Shown: one piece after another, positions 22,965 to 31,069 of the stretch
Position numbering within the stretch: position 1 is the first letter of the stretch
Layout of the letters: every line of letters starts with the position of its first letter
Assembly: GCF_009765355.1 (NCBI RefSeq)
Contig: NZ_VTHK01000022.1
Span: 93,724 to 157,723, forward strand
Source: Amycolatopsis anabasis
Lineage (GTDB): Bacteria > Actinomycetota > Actinomycetes > Mycobacteriales > Pseudonocardiaceae
Direction: 5' to 3'
DNA length: 64,000 bases
The notes under the pieces: model-generated
Databases searched by the model: none
Told to the model about the DNA's origin: nothing
The model's input: the letters and a program-made list of their open reading frames with translations, nothing else
Position numbers and translations under genes: made by a program

Positions 22965-23744
22965 TCATATGGTGAGACCGGCCACCCGAGTTTTAGAACT
23001 CGCGGTGGCGACCACCACGAACGCGACGCTCACCAGCATCGCCCAGGCACCGAACTTCGCGGGGTGCACCAGCCGCCAGACGTCGAGCTGGTCGGGGTAG
23101 CGCCACGCGCCGAGGAAGGTGGCGATGTTCTCCGCCACCCAGAGGAAGAACCCGATCAGGACGAAGGACAGCGCCAGCGGCATGCGGTAGCGGCGGTCGC
23201 CGACCGTGAAGTGCACGGACGAGCCCCAGGTCACCACGAGCAGCGCCGCCGCGAGGAACCAGCGCAGATCGGGCAGCCAGTGGTGCGTGATGAAGTTGGC
23301 GTAGATCGCGGCGGCGACCACGGCGACGGCGACGCGGCGGTACCGGGACAAGCCGAGGTCGAACAGCCGCCAGGCCCGGCACACGTAACTGCCGACGGCG
23401 GCGTAGAGGAACCCGCTGTAGAGCGGGACGCCCCAGATCTTCAGCACCGCGGGTTCGGGATAGGACCAGGAGCCCAGGCGCACCTTGACCAGTTCGAAGA
23501 GCAGGCCGATCAGGTGGAACAACGCGATGAGCAGGACGTCCCGGGTAGATTCCAGCCGCACGAGCCGGAAGAGGGCGGTGACCGCGACGCAGTACAGCAG
23601 CAGGGCGTCGTAGCGCGGGATCGGCAGCGGGATCTTCGACGACAAGGCCAGCCCGGCGAACAGGGTCACCGCGAACGCGCAGCACTGGGCTTCGAGCCAG
23701 CCGAACCGCACCAGCTGGGCGAACGCTCCCCGGACCCCTGCCAT
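22965..23744 (-). CDS. DUF817 family integral membrane protein
   Basis: A polytopic membrane protein of about 259 residues and eight hydrophobic segments. The DUF817 motifs are LVRFGWLEAQCCAFAVTLF, SSKIPLPIPRYDALLLYC, FELVKVRLGSWSYPEPAVLK and WVAENIATFLGAWRYPDQLD, ending in VHPAKFGAW. Conserved Arg, Trp, Tyr and Pro residues suggest a binding site inside the bundle, but no function is known. I chose the ATG at 23744 because the longer frame adds a basic non-conserved leader. It sits between mec and a tandem-repeat region. Confidence 0.8.
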   Translation of the reverse strand: MAGVRGAFAQLVRFGWLEAQCCAFAVTLFAGLALSSKIPLPIPRYDALLLYCVAVTALFRLVRLESTRDVLLIALFHLIGLLFELVKVRLGSWSYPEPAVLKIWGVPLYSGFLYAAVGSYVCRAWRLFDLGLSRYRRVAVAVVAAAIYANFITHHWLPDLRWFLAAALLVVTWGSSVHFTVGDRRYRMPLALSFVLIGFFLWVAENIATFLGAWRYPDQLDVWRLVHPAKFGAWAMLVSVAFVVVATASSKTRVAGLTI

Positions 23745-23820
23745 ACCCCGAGGACGCCGCCCCCTCCCACCGGGTTGCACCGGCGCACTTTTCGGGCACC
23801 GCCACCCCGGTCGCCGCGGC

Positions 23821-24000
23821 GGCAGCAAGGGACCTTCGCTCCGGTTGGGCGGCAGGGAGGGACCTTTACTCCGGAATACCGGCAGCGAGGGACCTTTGCT
23901 CCGGCTACGCGATAGCGAGGGACCTTTACTCCAGTTGAACCGTAGCGGGGGACCTTTGCTCCAGTTCAGCCGTAGCGGGGGACCTTTGCTCCAAGTCTGC
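23821..24000. repeat. Six 30-bp tandem repeats
   Basis: Six units of exactly 30 bp run without gaps. Each holds AGGGACCTTTGCTCC or a close variant (TTTACTCC, TTCGCTCC) in the middle and a variable 10-base end. Units 1-4 start GGCAG or GATAG, units 5-6 start CGTAG. The repeats end 80 bases before the start of the PLDc_N-like gene and begin 77 bases upstream of the DUF817 start. They fill most of the 335-bp gap between these divergent genes. There are no unique spacers, so it is not CRISPR. Confidence 0.85.
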
Positions 24001-24079
24001 GGTGACGCGGGCCACTGGTTGTCGGGGGCATACGGTACCTTGCCCCGGTCTCGAATCGCCTGGGGAAGGGTTCGCGCAA

Positions 24080-24445
24080 ATGCCGATATTCGGGTTCGGC
24101 GCCGTTGGCCTGGTGCTGCTGGCCCTCTGGATCTTCTGCATCGTCGACGTGACCACCACGGACGAATCCGACTGCCGCAACCTGCCGAAGCTGGGGTGGC
24201 TGCTGATCGTCCTGCTGCTCCCCGAGATCGGCTCGATCGTGTGGCTGGTCGCGGGGCGGCCGCGCACGGTCACGACGTCCGCCTACCGGAGCGCGCCCAG
24301 CCGGTTCCCGGAGTACGAACGGCCCGGCCGCCACGTCGCCACCGATCCCGCCGCCGACGAGGAGTTCCTGCGCCAGTGCCGGGAGCGGGCCGAGCAGCAG
24401 CGCCGGGCCGCGAAGCGGCAGCGTCCCGCGGAAGACGAAGGCTAG
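24080..24445 (+). CDS. PLD nuclease N-terminal (PLDc_N) domain membrane protein
   Basis: A 121-residue protein with two hydrophobic helices: the first contains FGAVGLVLLALWIFCIVDV, the second KLGWLLIVLLLPEIGSIVWL. A short linker ends in LVAGRP. This is the PLDc_N (phospholipase_D-nuclease N-terminal) pattern, found alone in many actinobacteria. The C-terminal 50 residues are charged, with an acidic/basic coiled region (ADEEFLRQCRERAEQQRRAA). The ATG at 24080 has a GGGAAGGG site. No catalytic PLD domain is present. It overlaps the convergent peptidase by the shared CTAG. Confidence 0.85.
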   Translation: MPIFGFGAVGLVLLALWIFCIVDVTTTDESDCRNLPKLGWLLIVLLLPEIGSIVWLVAGRPRTVTTSAYRSAPSRFPEYERPGRHVATDPAADEEFLRQCRERAEQQRRAAKRQRPAEDEG

Positions 24446-25458
24446 AAGGCTTCCGGCCACACGTCGCGGTAGGCGGGCACGCCCGCCGCGGATTCGGCGG
24501 CGAGCAGGCCGTGCACCATCGCCCGCGCGAACGTCCTCGCCGCCGCCGAGCACAGGGCGTCCAGCGCGCCCGCCCGCATCGCGTCGCCGAACGGGCCGGA
24601 GGTCGCCGGCAACTCCCGCGCACCGGTCGCCAGCGCGAAAACCGTGTCCCCGTCGAACATCGTGTGCGACGGGCGGACCGCCCGGGCCAGCCCGTCCTGC
24701 GCGGCCACCGCGAGCCGGCGAGCCTCCGCTTTGGACAGTGCCGCGTCCACGGCGATCGTGCCGATCGTGGTGTTCAACGGGGTTTGCCGGGGCGGCGCCT
24801 GCCCCGGGCGGTTCGGCCACGCCCGCACGCCGAACTCGCCGTCCACCCCGTGATCCGCCGCGAAGGGCAGCCCGGTGGCGAACTCGACCGCCTGACCGCT
24901 CGCGTTGACCACCGCGAGCGCGCCTACGGTGAACCCTTCGACCACCTCGCTCGCGCTGCCGATCCCGCCCTTGAGCGAGCCGACCACCGCACCCGCTCCG
25001 GCGCCGATCGTCCCCCGTTCGACCGGGCCGATCCCGGCCGCCTCGCACGCCGCGTAGCCGAACGAGGCGTCCGGCCGGTTGCCCCACGCGCTCTGCGGCA
25101 GGTCGTAGAGCACCGCGGCCGGGACGATCGGCACCACTTCGTGCGGCTGCGTGCCCACCCGGAAGCCGTGATTCCGCTCGCCGAGCCAGCGCATCACACC
25201 GTCCGCCGCGGCCAGTCCGTACGCACTGCCGCCGGAAAGGCAAACGCCCTGGACGCGCTGCACAAGGTTCTCCGGCTCCAGCGCGTTCGTCTCCCGGGTA
25301 CCGGGCGCGCCGCCCCGCTGGTCCACCGCGCCGACCGCGCCGTCCGGCACGAGCACGACGGTGGTGCCGGTCGCCCAGCCCTCCCAGACGCGCTGGAAGT
25401 GGCCGACGCGCACCCCGGCCACGTCGGTGATCGAGTTGAGCGGACCGACCTTCGTCAT
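24442..25458 (-). CDS. P1 (S58/DmpA-NylC) family peptidase/hydrolase
   Basis: A 338-residue N-terminal-nucleophile hydrolase of the DmpA/NylC type, in the position of Rv1333. The self-cleavage site is at PLNTTIGTIAVD, where Asn-Thr splits the precursor and the Thr becomes the nucleophile. VCLSGGSAYGLAAADGVM, EVVPIVPAAVLYD and GTIGAGAGAVVGSLKGGIG are typical of the family. It would act on peptides or amides; the substrate is not known. It starts with ATG at 25458 and is followed by a shared CTAG stop with the convergent gene. Confidence 0.9.
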   Translation of the reverse strand: MTKVGPLNSITDVAGVRVGHFQRVWEGWATGTTVVLVPDGAVGAVDQRGGAPGTRETNALEPENLVQRVQGVCLSGGSAYGLAAADGVMRWLGERNHGFRVGTQPHEVVPIVPAAVLYDLPQSAWGNRPDASFGYAACEAAGIGPVERGTIGAGAGAVVGSLKGGIGSASEVVEGFTVGALAVVNASGQAVEFATGLPFAADHGVDGEFGVRAWPNRPGQAPPRQTPLNTTIGTIAVDAALSKAEARRLAVAAQDGLARAVRPSHTMFDGDTVFALATGARELPATSGPFGDAMRAGALDALCSAAARTFARAMVHGLLAAESAAGVPAYRDVWPEAF

Positions 25459-25486
25459 GCTCGTTTCTCCGCGGCTTTGCGCGCCG

Positions 25487-26044
25487 TCATTCGGTCATCG
25501 CTTGGACGAGGCTCTCCTGCACCCAGGTCAGCCAGTGGTAGACGCCGAGGTGCGGGGCGCGCGGATCGTCGTCCGGCAGTTCGTCCGGCATGTCCTCGGT
25601 GACGTCGAGCGCGGTGCCGAGCGCGAGCCGCACGTCGTTGAGCGCGGACAGCCACGCGTCGGCCTGCTCGAAGGTCAGCCGGACCTCGCCGCCGTCGCGC
25701 GGCAGCGTGTCCATCACCACCGCGGCGACGCCCACCTTGGCGTCCAGCAGTTGCGGCTCGTGCAACGAGCGCAGCGCGGCGGCCGAATCCAGGTCCTCCT
25801 TGGAGGGGTTGTCCGGGTCGAGCCGGTGGAAATCCGGCAGCAACCGGGACAGCACGGGGTCGTTCGGCGACTCGGTGGGCCCGGTGCGGATGCCGGTCAG
25901 CTCGGACAGCTCGTCCTGCGGCGCCTCGTCCGAACGAGCGCGCAACATGTCCTCGAGCTGGCTCACGAGCCCGCGCAGCACGGCGGCCTCCTGTTGCTCG
26001 AACCCGGCGAGCATGGTCGCGCCCTTGCGCCGCCAGCCGTTCAC
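25487..26044 (-). CDS. DUF2017 family protein
   Basis: A 185-residue cytoplasmic protein, the counterpart of Rv1332, found next to clpS across actinobacteria. It starts with MNGWRRKGATMLAGFEQQEA-like sequence (GTG at 26044). It has a helical acidic middle (LRGLVSQLEDMLRAR) and LLPDFHRLDPDNPSKEDLDS and ends with HLGVYHWLTWVQESLVQAM. The GTG overlaps the clpS stop by four bases, so it is coupled with it. Its function is unknown; the conserved order suggests a link with ClpS-mediated proteolysis. Confidence 0.88.
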   Translation of the reverse strand: MNGWRRKGATMLAGFEQQEAAVLRGLVSQLEDMLRARSDEAPQDELSELTGIRTGPTESPNDPVLSRLLPDFHRLDPDNPSKEDLDSAAALRSLHEPQLLDAKVGVAAVVMDTLPRDGGEVRLTFEQADAWLSALNDVRLALGTALDVTEDMPDELPDDDPRAPHLGVYHWLTWVQESLVQAMTE

Positions 26045-26340
26045 GAAGGCTGCTCCATGGTCGCCCACAGCCCGGCCGCGTGCAGCTTCGCCACGTCGGT
26101 CTCGACTTTCTCCTTGGACCCGGACGACACGATCGCCTTTCCCTTGTGATGCACGTCGAGCATCAACTTGGTGGCATGCTCCCGGCTGTACCCGAACAGT
26201 TTCTGGAAGACGTACGTCACGTACGACATCAGGTTCACCGGGTCGTTCCAGACGACCGTCTGCCAGGGTTTGTCCTCGGCACCGAGTTCGGCACCGAGTG
26301 GATCAACCTGCGTCTGTTCGGCTTCGACAGGCGTGGTCAT
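26041..26340 (-). CDS. clpS: ATP-dependent Clp protease adaptor ClpS
   Basis: A 99-residue adaptor that delivers N-degron substrates to ClpAP/ClpCP. The core is clear: KPWQTVVWNDPVNLMSYVTY (N-end binding pocket Asp-Pro region), VFQKLFGYSREHATKLM and DVHHKGKAIVSSGSKEKVE. The ATG at 26340 is preferred because GGAG lies eight bases before it; an ATG three codons upstream lacks one. It overlaps the DUF2017 gene at its 3' end and diverges from pncB, as in M. tuberculosis Rv1331-Rv1330c. Confidence 0.95.
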   Translation of the reverse strand: MTTPVEAEQTQVDPLGAELGAEDKPWQTVVWNDPVNLMSYVTYVFQKLFGYSREHATKLMLDVHHKGKAIVSSGSKEKVETDVAKLHAAGLWATMEQPS

Positions 26341-26430
26341 GCGCTCCATGGTGTCACGGAAGGCACCCCCCGGGGTCCAGTAGGTCGGTCCATGTGGGTG
26401 ACCACGCCCTTTGCCCCATAGGCTTCTCCC

Positions 26431-27735
26431 ATGGCTGTGGACGACTTCGTCGCGGGGACGAGCACCGCGCTGCTGACCGATCACTACGAGCTGACCATGC
26501 TGGGCAGCGCGCTCGCGGACGGCACCGGCGACCGGCCGTGCGTGTTCGAGGTGTTCGCGCGCCGCCTGCCGGACGGCCGCCGCTACGGCGTGGTCGCCGG
26601 CACCGCGCGCGTCCTGGACGCGATCGCCGACTTCCGGTTCACCGACGCCGAACTCACCCAGCTCGAGTCGACCGCGGTGGTGGACGGGGACACCCTGTCC
26701 TGGCTCGCCGACTACTCCTTCTCCGGCGACATCGACGGCTATCCCGAGGGGGAGCTGTACTTCCCCGGCTCGCCGATCCTCACCGTGCGCGGCAGTTTCG
26801 CCGAAGCGGTCGTGCTGGAAACCCTGGCGCTGTCGATCCTCAACCACGACAGCGCGATCGCCTCGGCCGCGGCGCGGATGTCCGGCGCGGCACACGGCCG
26901 GCCGATCATCGAGATGGGCGGCCGCCGCACGCACGAGTACGCGGCCGTCGCCGCCGCACGCGCCGCCTACCTGGCCGGGTTCGCCACCACGTCCAATCTG
27001 GAGGCCGGGCGGCGCTACGGCATTCCCACCCGCGGAACCGTGGCTCATGCCTTCATGTTGCTGCATGACAGCGAAGAAGCCGCGTTCCGCGCCCAGATCG
27101 AGAAGATGGGCGCGGACACCACGCTGCTGGTGGACACCTACGACATCACCGCCGGGATCGAAACGGCGGTGCGGGTCGCCGGTCCGGAACTGGGCGCGAT
27201 CCGGATCGACTCCGGGGACGTCGGCCCGCTGGCCCGCAAGGCACGCGAGCAACTGGACGCCCTCGGTGCGCGCGACACCCGGATCGTGGTCTCCGGCGAC
27301 CTCGACGAGCACGCGATCGCCGCGTTGCGCGCGGAACCGGTGGACGCCTACGGGGTCGGCACCTCGGTGGTCACCGGTTCCGGCGCGCCGACCGCGGGCA
27401 TGGTTTACAAACTCGTCGAGGTGGACGGGCGGCCGGTGGCGAAACGCAGTGCGCACAAGGAATCCCGGGGTGGGCGGAAACGCGCGCTGCGCCGCCACCG
27501 CGGCACCGGCACCGCGATCGAAGAGGTGATCTACCGGGCCGACGGACCGGCGCCGGAAACCGGGCCGCACGACCGCGAGCTGCAGATTCCCCTGCTGCGC
27601 GGTGGACAAATCGCCGGGGATCTGCCCACGCTGGACGACGCCAGGCAGCGGCTGCGCCGGGGCCTGGTGAGCCTGCCCTGGGAGGGCCTCAAGCTTTCGC
27701 ACGGCGAGCCCGCGATTCCGACAGTGTTCGCGTAG
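26431..27735 (+). CDS. pncB: Nicotinate phosphoribosyltransferase
   Basis: Makes nicotinate mononucleotide from nicotinate and PRPP in the Preiss-Handler NAD salvage pathway. The 434-residue protein has TDHYELTMLGSALADG, FEVFARRLPDGRRYGVVAG, FATTSNLEAGRRYGIPTRGT (with the active histidine in GTVAHAF) and RIDSGDVGPLARKAREQLD. It diverges from clpS. The nicotinamidase gene begins 16 bases downstream in the same direction and feeds nicotinate to it, so the two form one NAD-salvage operon. Confidence 0.95.
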   Translation: MAVDDFVAGTSTALLTDHYELTMLGSALADGTGDRPCVFEVFARRLPDGRRYGVVAGTARVLDAIADFRFTDAELTQLESTAVVDGDTLSWLADYSFSGDIDGYPEGELYFPGSPILTVRGSFAEAVVLETLALSILNHDSAIASAAARMSGAAHGRPIIEMGGRRTHEYAAVAAARAAYLAGFATTSNLEAGRRYGIPTRGTVAHAFMLLHDSEEAAFRAQIEKMGADTTLLVDTYDITAGIETAVRVAGPELGAIRIDSGDVGPLARKAREQLDALGARDTRIVVSGDLDEHAIAALRAEPVDAYGVGTSVVTGSGAPTAGMVYKLVEVDGRPVAKRSAHKESRGGRKRALRRHRGTGTAIEEVIYRADGPAPETGPHDRELQIPLLRGGQIAGDLPTLDDARQRLRRGLVSLPWEGLKLSHGEPAIPTVFA

Positions 27736-27751
27736 ATGGGAGTGCACAAGC

Positions 27752-28324
27752 ATGAGTACGGCGCTGATAGTGGTGGACGTTCAGAACGACTTCTGCGAAG
27801 GCGGGTCGCTGGCCGTGGCCGGTGGCGCCAAGGTAGCCGCGGACATATCGGAGCACCTGCGCAAGGCCGGGTACGAGCGGATCGTCGCCACCCGGGACTA
27901 CCACATCGACCCCGGCGGTCATTTCAGCGACCAGCCCGACTTCGTCAGCTCGTGGCCGCGGCACTGCGTGGCCGGCACCGCGGGCGCCTCCTTCCACCCG
28001 GAGCTGGACGTCGCGCCGATCTCGGCGGTGTTCTCCAAGGGGCAGTACAGCGACGGCTACTCCGGCTTCGAGGGCCACGCGGAGACCGGTGAGGACCTGG
28101 CGACCTGGCTGCGCGATCGCGAGGTGACCGACGTGGACGTGGTCGGCATCGCGACCGACCACTGCGTGCGCGCGACCGCGGCGGACGCGGCGAAGGCGGG
28201 ATTCAGGGTCCGCGTGCTGCTCGACCTGACCGCCGGGGTTTCGCAGTCCACTGTGGACACCGCGTTGGCCGAGCTGCGGGCGGCGGGCGTCGCGCTCACC
28301 GGCACGCCGAGGGTCGCCGCGTGA
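27752..28324 (+). CDS. pncA: Nicotinamidase/pyrazinamidase (isochorismatase family)
   Basis: Converts nicotinamide to nicotinate, which pncB uses. The 190-residue protein has the catalytic triad at IVVDVQNDF (Asp), FSKGQY (Lys) and ATDHCVRATAADA (Cys), with the metal region in DYHIDPGGHF. These positions match PncA. It starts 16 bases after pncB and its TGA overlaps the start of eda by four bases, so the NAD-salvage genes and eda are cotranscribed. Confidence 0.94.
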   Translation: MSTALIVVDVQNDFCEGGSLAVAGGAKVAADISEHLRKAGYERIVATRDYHIDPGGHFSDQPDFVSSWPRHCVAGTAGASFHPELDVAPISAVFSKGQYSDGYSGFEGHAETGEDLATWLRDREVTDVDVVGIATDHCVRATAADAAKAGFRVRVLLDLTAGVSQSTVDTALAELRAAGVALTGTPRVAA

Positions 28325-28953
28325 CCGGCGAGCGGTTCCGGGAACTGCTGTCGGAGCACCGGCTCATCGCGATCCTGCGCGCGGCGGACACCACCCGGTT
28401 CGCCGAAGCCGCCAAGGTGCTCTACGACGCCGGGATCCGGCTCCTCGAAGCCGCGCTGACCACCCCGGGGGCGCCGGAGGCGATCACCGCGATCAAGCAC
28501 GCCCTCCCGGACGACGCGGTGGTCGGCGCGGGCAGTGTCCGCACCCCCGACGACGTGGACACCGCCGCCGAGGCGGGCGCGGACTTCCTGGTCACCCCCA
28601 CGGTGAATCCGGACGTGCTCGAGCGGGCGCACGCGAAGTCCCTCCCGGTGCTCATGGGCGCGTTCACCCCCACCGAGATCGACCAGGCCTGGCTGTACGG
28701 CGCGGCCGCGGTGAAGGTGTTTCCCGCGGCCGAGGCGGGCGGGGTCGCCTACCTGAAGGCCGTGCGGGCCCCGCTGCCGGATGTGCCGCTGGTGCCGACC
28801 GGCGGGGTGCGGTTGTCCGACGTCAACGCCTACCTCTGGGCGGGCGCGGTCGCGGTCGCGGCGGCGTCCCCGCTGATCGGCGACGCGCTGGCCGACGGCA
28901 GCCTGGACGAGCTCGCCGCCCGTGCACGCCGTTTCGTCGAGGCTTGTGCGTGA
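28321..28953 (+). CDS. eda: KDPG/KHG aldolase
   Basis: Bifunctional 2-keto-3-deoxy-6-phosphogluconate / 4-hydroxy-2-oxoglutarate aldolase, class I. The 210-residue protein contains LIAILRA (start of the barrel), RLLEAALTTPGA with the acid/base Glu, FLVTPTVNP and the Schiff-base Lys in AAVKVFPA. GGVRLSDVN is the phosphate-binding loop. Its start overlaps the pncA stop by four bases. KDG kinase lies 295 bases downstream after a repeat array, so the two enzymes complete an uronate/KDG catabolic branch. Confidence 0.93.
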   Translation: MTGERFRELLSEHRLIAILRAADTTRFAEAAKVLYDAGIRLLEAALTTPGAPEAITAIKHALPDDAVVGAGSVRTPDDVDTAAEAGADFLVTPTVNPDVLERAHAKSLPVLMGAFTPTEIDQAWLYGAAAVKVFPAAEAGGVAYLKAVRAPLPDVPLVPTGGVRLSDVNAYLWAGAVAVAAASPLIGDALADGSLDELAARARRFVEACA

Positions 28954-28985
28954 ACCGTGCCGCCAGCACCGTGCGTGTGTAATGC

Positions 28986-29149
28986 GTTGCCGAAGGTTCT
29001 TCCCGTGAACCCTGCCACCGGGGTTTTCCGCGTGAAGCGCGTTGCCGAGGTTCTTCGTGTGAACCGCGTAGCCAAGACTTTCGTTGTGAATCATGTTGAC
29101 GCGCTTCTGCCTGTGAAGGGTGTCGCCACCCGGTGCCGGCGTGAATCGG
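28986..29149. repeat. Six degenerate 27-bp tandem repeats
   Basis: Six consecutive units of 27-28 bp (starting 28986, 29014, 29041, 29068, 29095, 29122) share the frame GTTGCCGAGG-TTCTTC-GTGTGAACCGC with many changes. Most end in GTGAANC. The array lies between eda and kdgK. The unit length is a multiple of three and both strands show open frames over it, but no start/Shine-Dalgarno or codon bias supports a gene. Confidence 0.7.
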
Positions 29150-29248
29150 GTTGCCGTGCCAGATTGTGTTGATCGGTTTGTCAACCCGATCCGGATGCGA
29201 CCGGGTACACAAGCCCTACCCGTGTGAAGCCTGCAAGAGAGATTCTGC

Positions 29249-30190
29249 GTGAAAACACTGTTCACACTCGGCGAGGCGATGGCGGTGTTCACAGCGCCCT
29301 CCGGCCGGTTGCGACATGCCACCACGGTCACCGTCGGCCTGGCCGGCGCCGAATCGAACGTGGCCATCGGCGCTCGCCGGCTCGGGGCCCCGGCGAGCTG
29401 GCTGGGCCGGGTCGGGGCCGACGAACTCGGCGAGCTCGTGCTGTCCCGGATCCGCGGCGAGGACGTCCGCACGGACGGCGCGGTCGTCGATCCCGAGGCG
29501 AAGACCGGGCTGATGCTCAAGGACTACCGCACGGCCGACGTAATGCGGGTGACCTATTACCGCACCGGCAGCGCGGGCTCCCGGCTGTGCCCGGACGATC
29601 TGGACACCGGCGCACTGACCTCGGCCGGGGTCCTGCACCTCACCGGCATCACCCCCGCGCTTTCCGCCACCGCGCGCGAAACCGTGTTCGCCGCGGCCGA
29701 GACCGCACGCACGGCCGGAGTTCCGGTGTCCTTCGACGTCAACTACCGCACCGCACTCTGGTCACCCGACGCGGCACGCCCGGTGCTCACCGACCTCGCC
29801 CGGCGCGCCGACGTGCTCTTCGCCGGGGACGACGAAGCGGCACTGCTCGGTCTCGACGGCGACGACGACGGCCTGCTGAGCGGGCTGCGCGCACTGGGTC
29901 CCGGGCAGGCGGTGCTCAAACTGGGCGCGCGCGGGGCGATCGCGGACATCGACGACGTCCGCCACCGGATCCCCGCGTTCGCGGTGCGGGCGGTGGACCC
30001 GGTCGGCGCCGGGGACGCGTTCGTCGCGGGCTACCTCGCGGACCTCCTCGCCGGTGAGCCCGCCGCGGCGAGGCTGCGCACGGCGGCCGCGTGCGGCGCG
30101 TTCGCGGTTTCCGTGCTCGGCGACTGGGAGGGGTTGCCGAGCCGCGAAGACCTCGGCCTCCTCACCCGCTCAGGCACCGTCCTGCGCTGA
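29249..30190 (+). CDS. kdgK: PfkB-family sugar kinase, 2-keto-3-deoxygluconate kinase-like
   Basis: A 313-residue kinase that would phosphorylate KDG to KDPG, the substrate of the nearby aldolase. The ribokinase fold is clear: GEAMAVFTAPSG, VGLAGAESNVAIGARRLG and WLGRVGADELGELV at the N-terminus, SFDVNYRTALWS, and the C-terminal PfkB signature VDPVGAGDAFVAGYLADLL with the catalytic Asp. The GTG at 29249 has GAGAG seven bases upstream. The KDG specificity is inferred from the neighbouring eda. Its 3' end overlaps the convergent hydrolase by 21 bases. Confidence 0.85.
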   Translation: MKTLFTLGEAMAVFTAPSGRLRHATTVTVGLAGAESNVAIGARRLGAPASWLGRVGADELGELVLSRIRGEDVRTDGAVVDPEAKTGLMLKDYRTADVMRVTYYRTGSAGSRLCPDDLDTGALTSAGVLHLTGITPALSATARETVFAAAETARTAGVPVSFDVNYRTALWSPDAARPVLTDLARRADVLFAGDDEAALLGLDGDDDGLLSGLRALGPGQAVLKLGARGAIADIDDVRHRIPAFAVRAVDPVGAGDAFVAGYLADLLAGEPAAARLRTAAACGAFAVSVLGDWEGLPSREDLGLLTRSGTVLR

Positions 30191-31060
30191 GCCGAGCAGC
30201 GTGCGCACACCGTCGGCGTACGTGCCCGGGTCCTCGATCTGCGGATAGTGACCGAGTTCCGGCAGTTCGACGACCCCGGCGGACGGGCGCAGTTCGCGCA
30301 GCCCGGCGAGCACGTCCACCGTGGCGACCGGATCGCGCAGGCCCCACAGCAGCCCGAGCGGTTTGGGCCAGTCCCGCACCGCGCCATGCCAGCGCGGCGC
30401 GTGCGTCACCCGCTCGCCCAGGTAACCGGCCAGCAGGTGCATGATCCGGTTCCCGCCCTCGTTCGCGATCAACGCCCACTGCGCGGCGGCCTCCTCACGG
30501 CCGAGCGGGTGGTCCGGGGAGAACAGCCGGGAGAACTCGCGGACGAACATCGGCCGGTTGCTCAGCCGCGCGGCCACCGGTCCGAGCGGTCCGCGCAGGA
30601 CCTGCTGGATCGGCCGCAGGGTGGCCCGGTCGAGCAGCACGCTGCCGTTGGACAGCACCACGTGCTCCAGCTCGAAGCCCAGTTCGCCGCGCAGGTCGCG
30701 AGCCATCAGCTCGGTGGCCACCGAGGTGCCCATATCGTGCGCGACCACCGCCACCGGCCCGGTCTCGTGCAGTGCGACGACCTCTTCGACGAGGTCCGCC
30801 TGCTCGAACAGGCTGTACCGGTGCCGCCGGGGCTTGGCCGACAGCCCGAACCCGAGGAAGTCGAGCACGAGCGTCGGGGTGCCCGGGAAGTGCTCGACGA
30901 CGTGCCGGAAGTCGTAGCCACTGGACGGGTAGCCGTGCAGGAACACGATCCGGCGGCCCGCTCCGCCGGTGGTGCGGACGAAGATCGGCCCCGCCCCGGT
31001 GCGCACCGGACTCCCGCCGTCCCGCCATGCCAGGACGGCGGGCGGGGCGGCGGGAGTCAT
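30170..31060 (-). CDS. Alpha/beta hydrolase (haloalkane-dehalogenase/epoxide-hydrolase-like)
   Basis: A 296-residue alpha/beta hydrolase. The oxyanion HGYPSSGYDF motif and the nucleophile elbow AVVAHDMGTSVATEL are clear; the nucleophile is Asp, not Ser, as in haloalkane dehalogenases and epoxide hydrolases. A helical cap (RPIQQVLRGPLGPVAARLSN) follows, then ELPELGHYPQIEDP with the catalytic His. Substrate unknown. It begins nine bases after the stop of the secreted gene upstream, so both are likely one transcript. The 3' end overlaps kdgK by 21 bases. Confidence 0.85.
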   Translation of the reverse strand: MTPAAPPAVLAWRDGGSPVRTGAGPIFVRTTGGAGRRIVFLHGYPSSGYDFRHVVEHFPGTPTLVLDFLGFGLSAKPRRHRYSLFEQADLVEEVVALHETGPVAVVAHDMGTSVATELMARDLRGELGFELEHVVLSNGSVLLDRATLRPIQQVLRGPLGPVAARLSNRPMFVREFSRLFSPDHPLGREEAAAQWALIANEGGNRIMHLLAGYLGERVTHAPRWHGAVRDWPKPLGLLWGLRDPVATVDVLAGLRELRPSAGVVELPELGHYPQIEDPGTYADGVRTLLGSAQDGA

Positions 31061-31069
31061 ATCGGCAGA

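Noticed and set aside
23821..24000. CRISPR array
   Set aside because: The 30-bp units are contiguous, without 30-40 bp unique spacers and without cas genes.
26041..27753. Very long minus-strand frame running through pncB into clpS
   Set aside because: Only the last 99 residues (ClpS) are real. The rest is antisense of the nicotinate phosphoribosyltransferase gene.
28986..29149. A repeat-rich small protein gene on either strand
   Set aside because: The 27-bp unit is a multiple of three, so any frame stays open by chance. No Shine-Dalgarno or GC3 bias supports translation.
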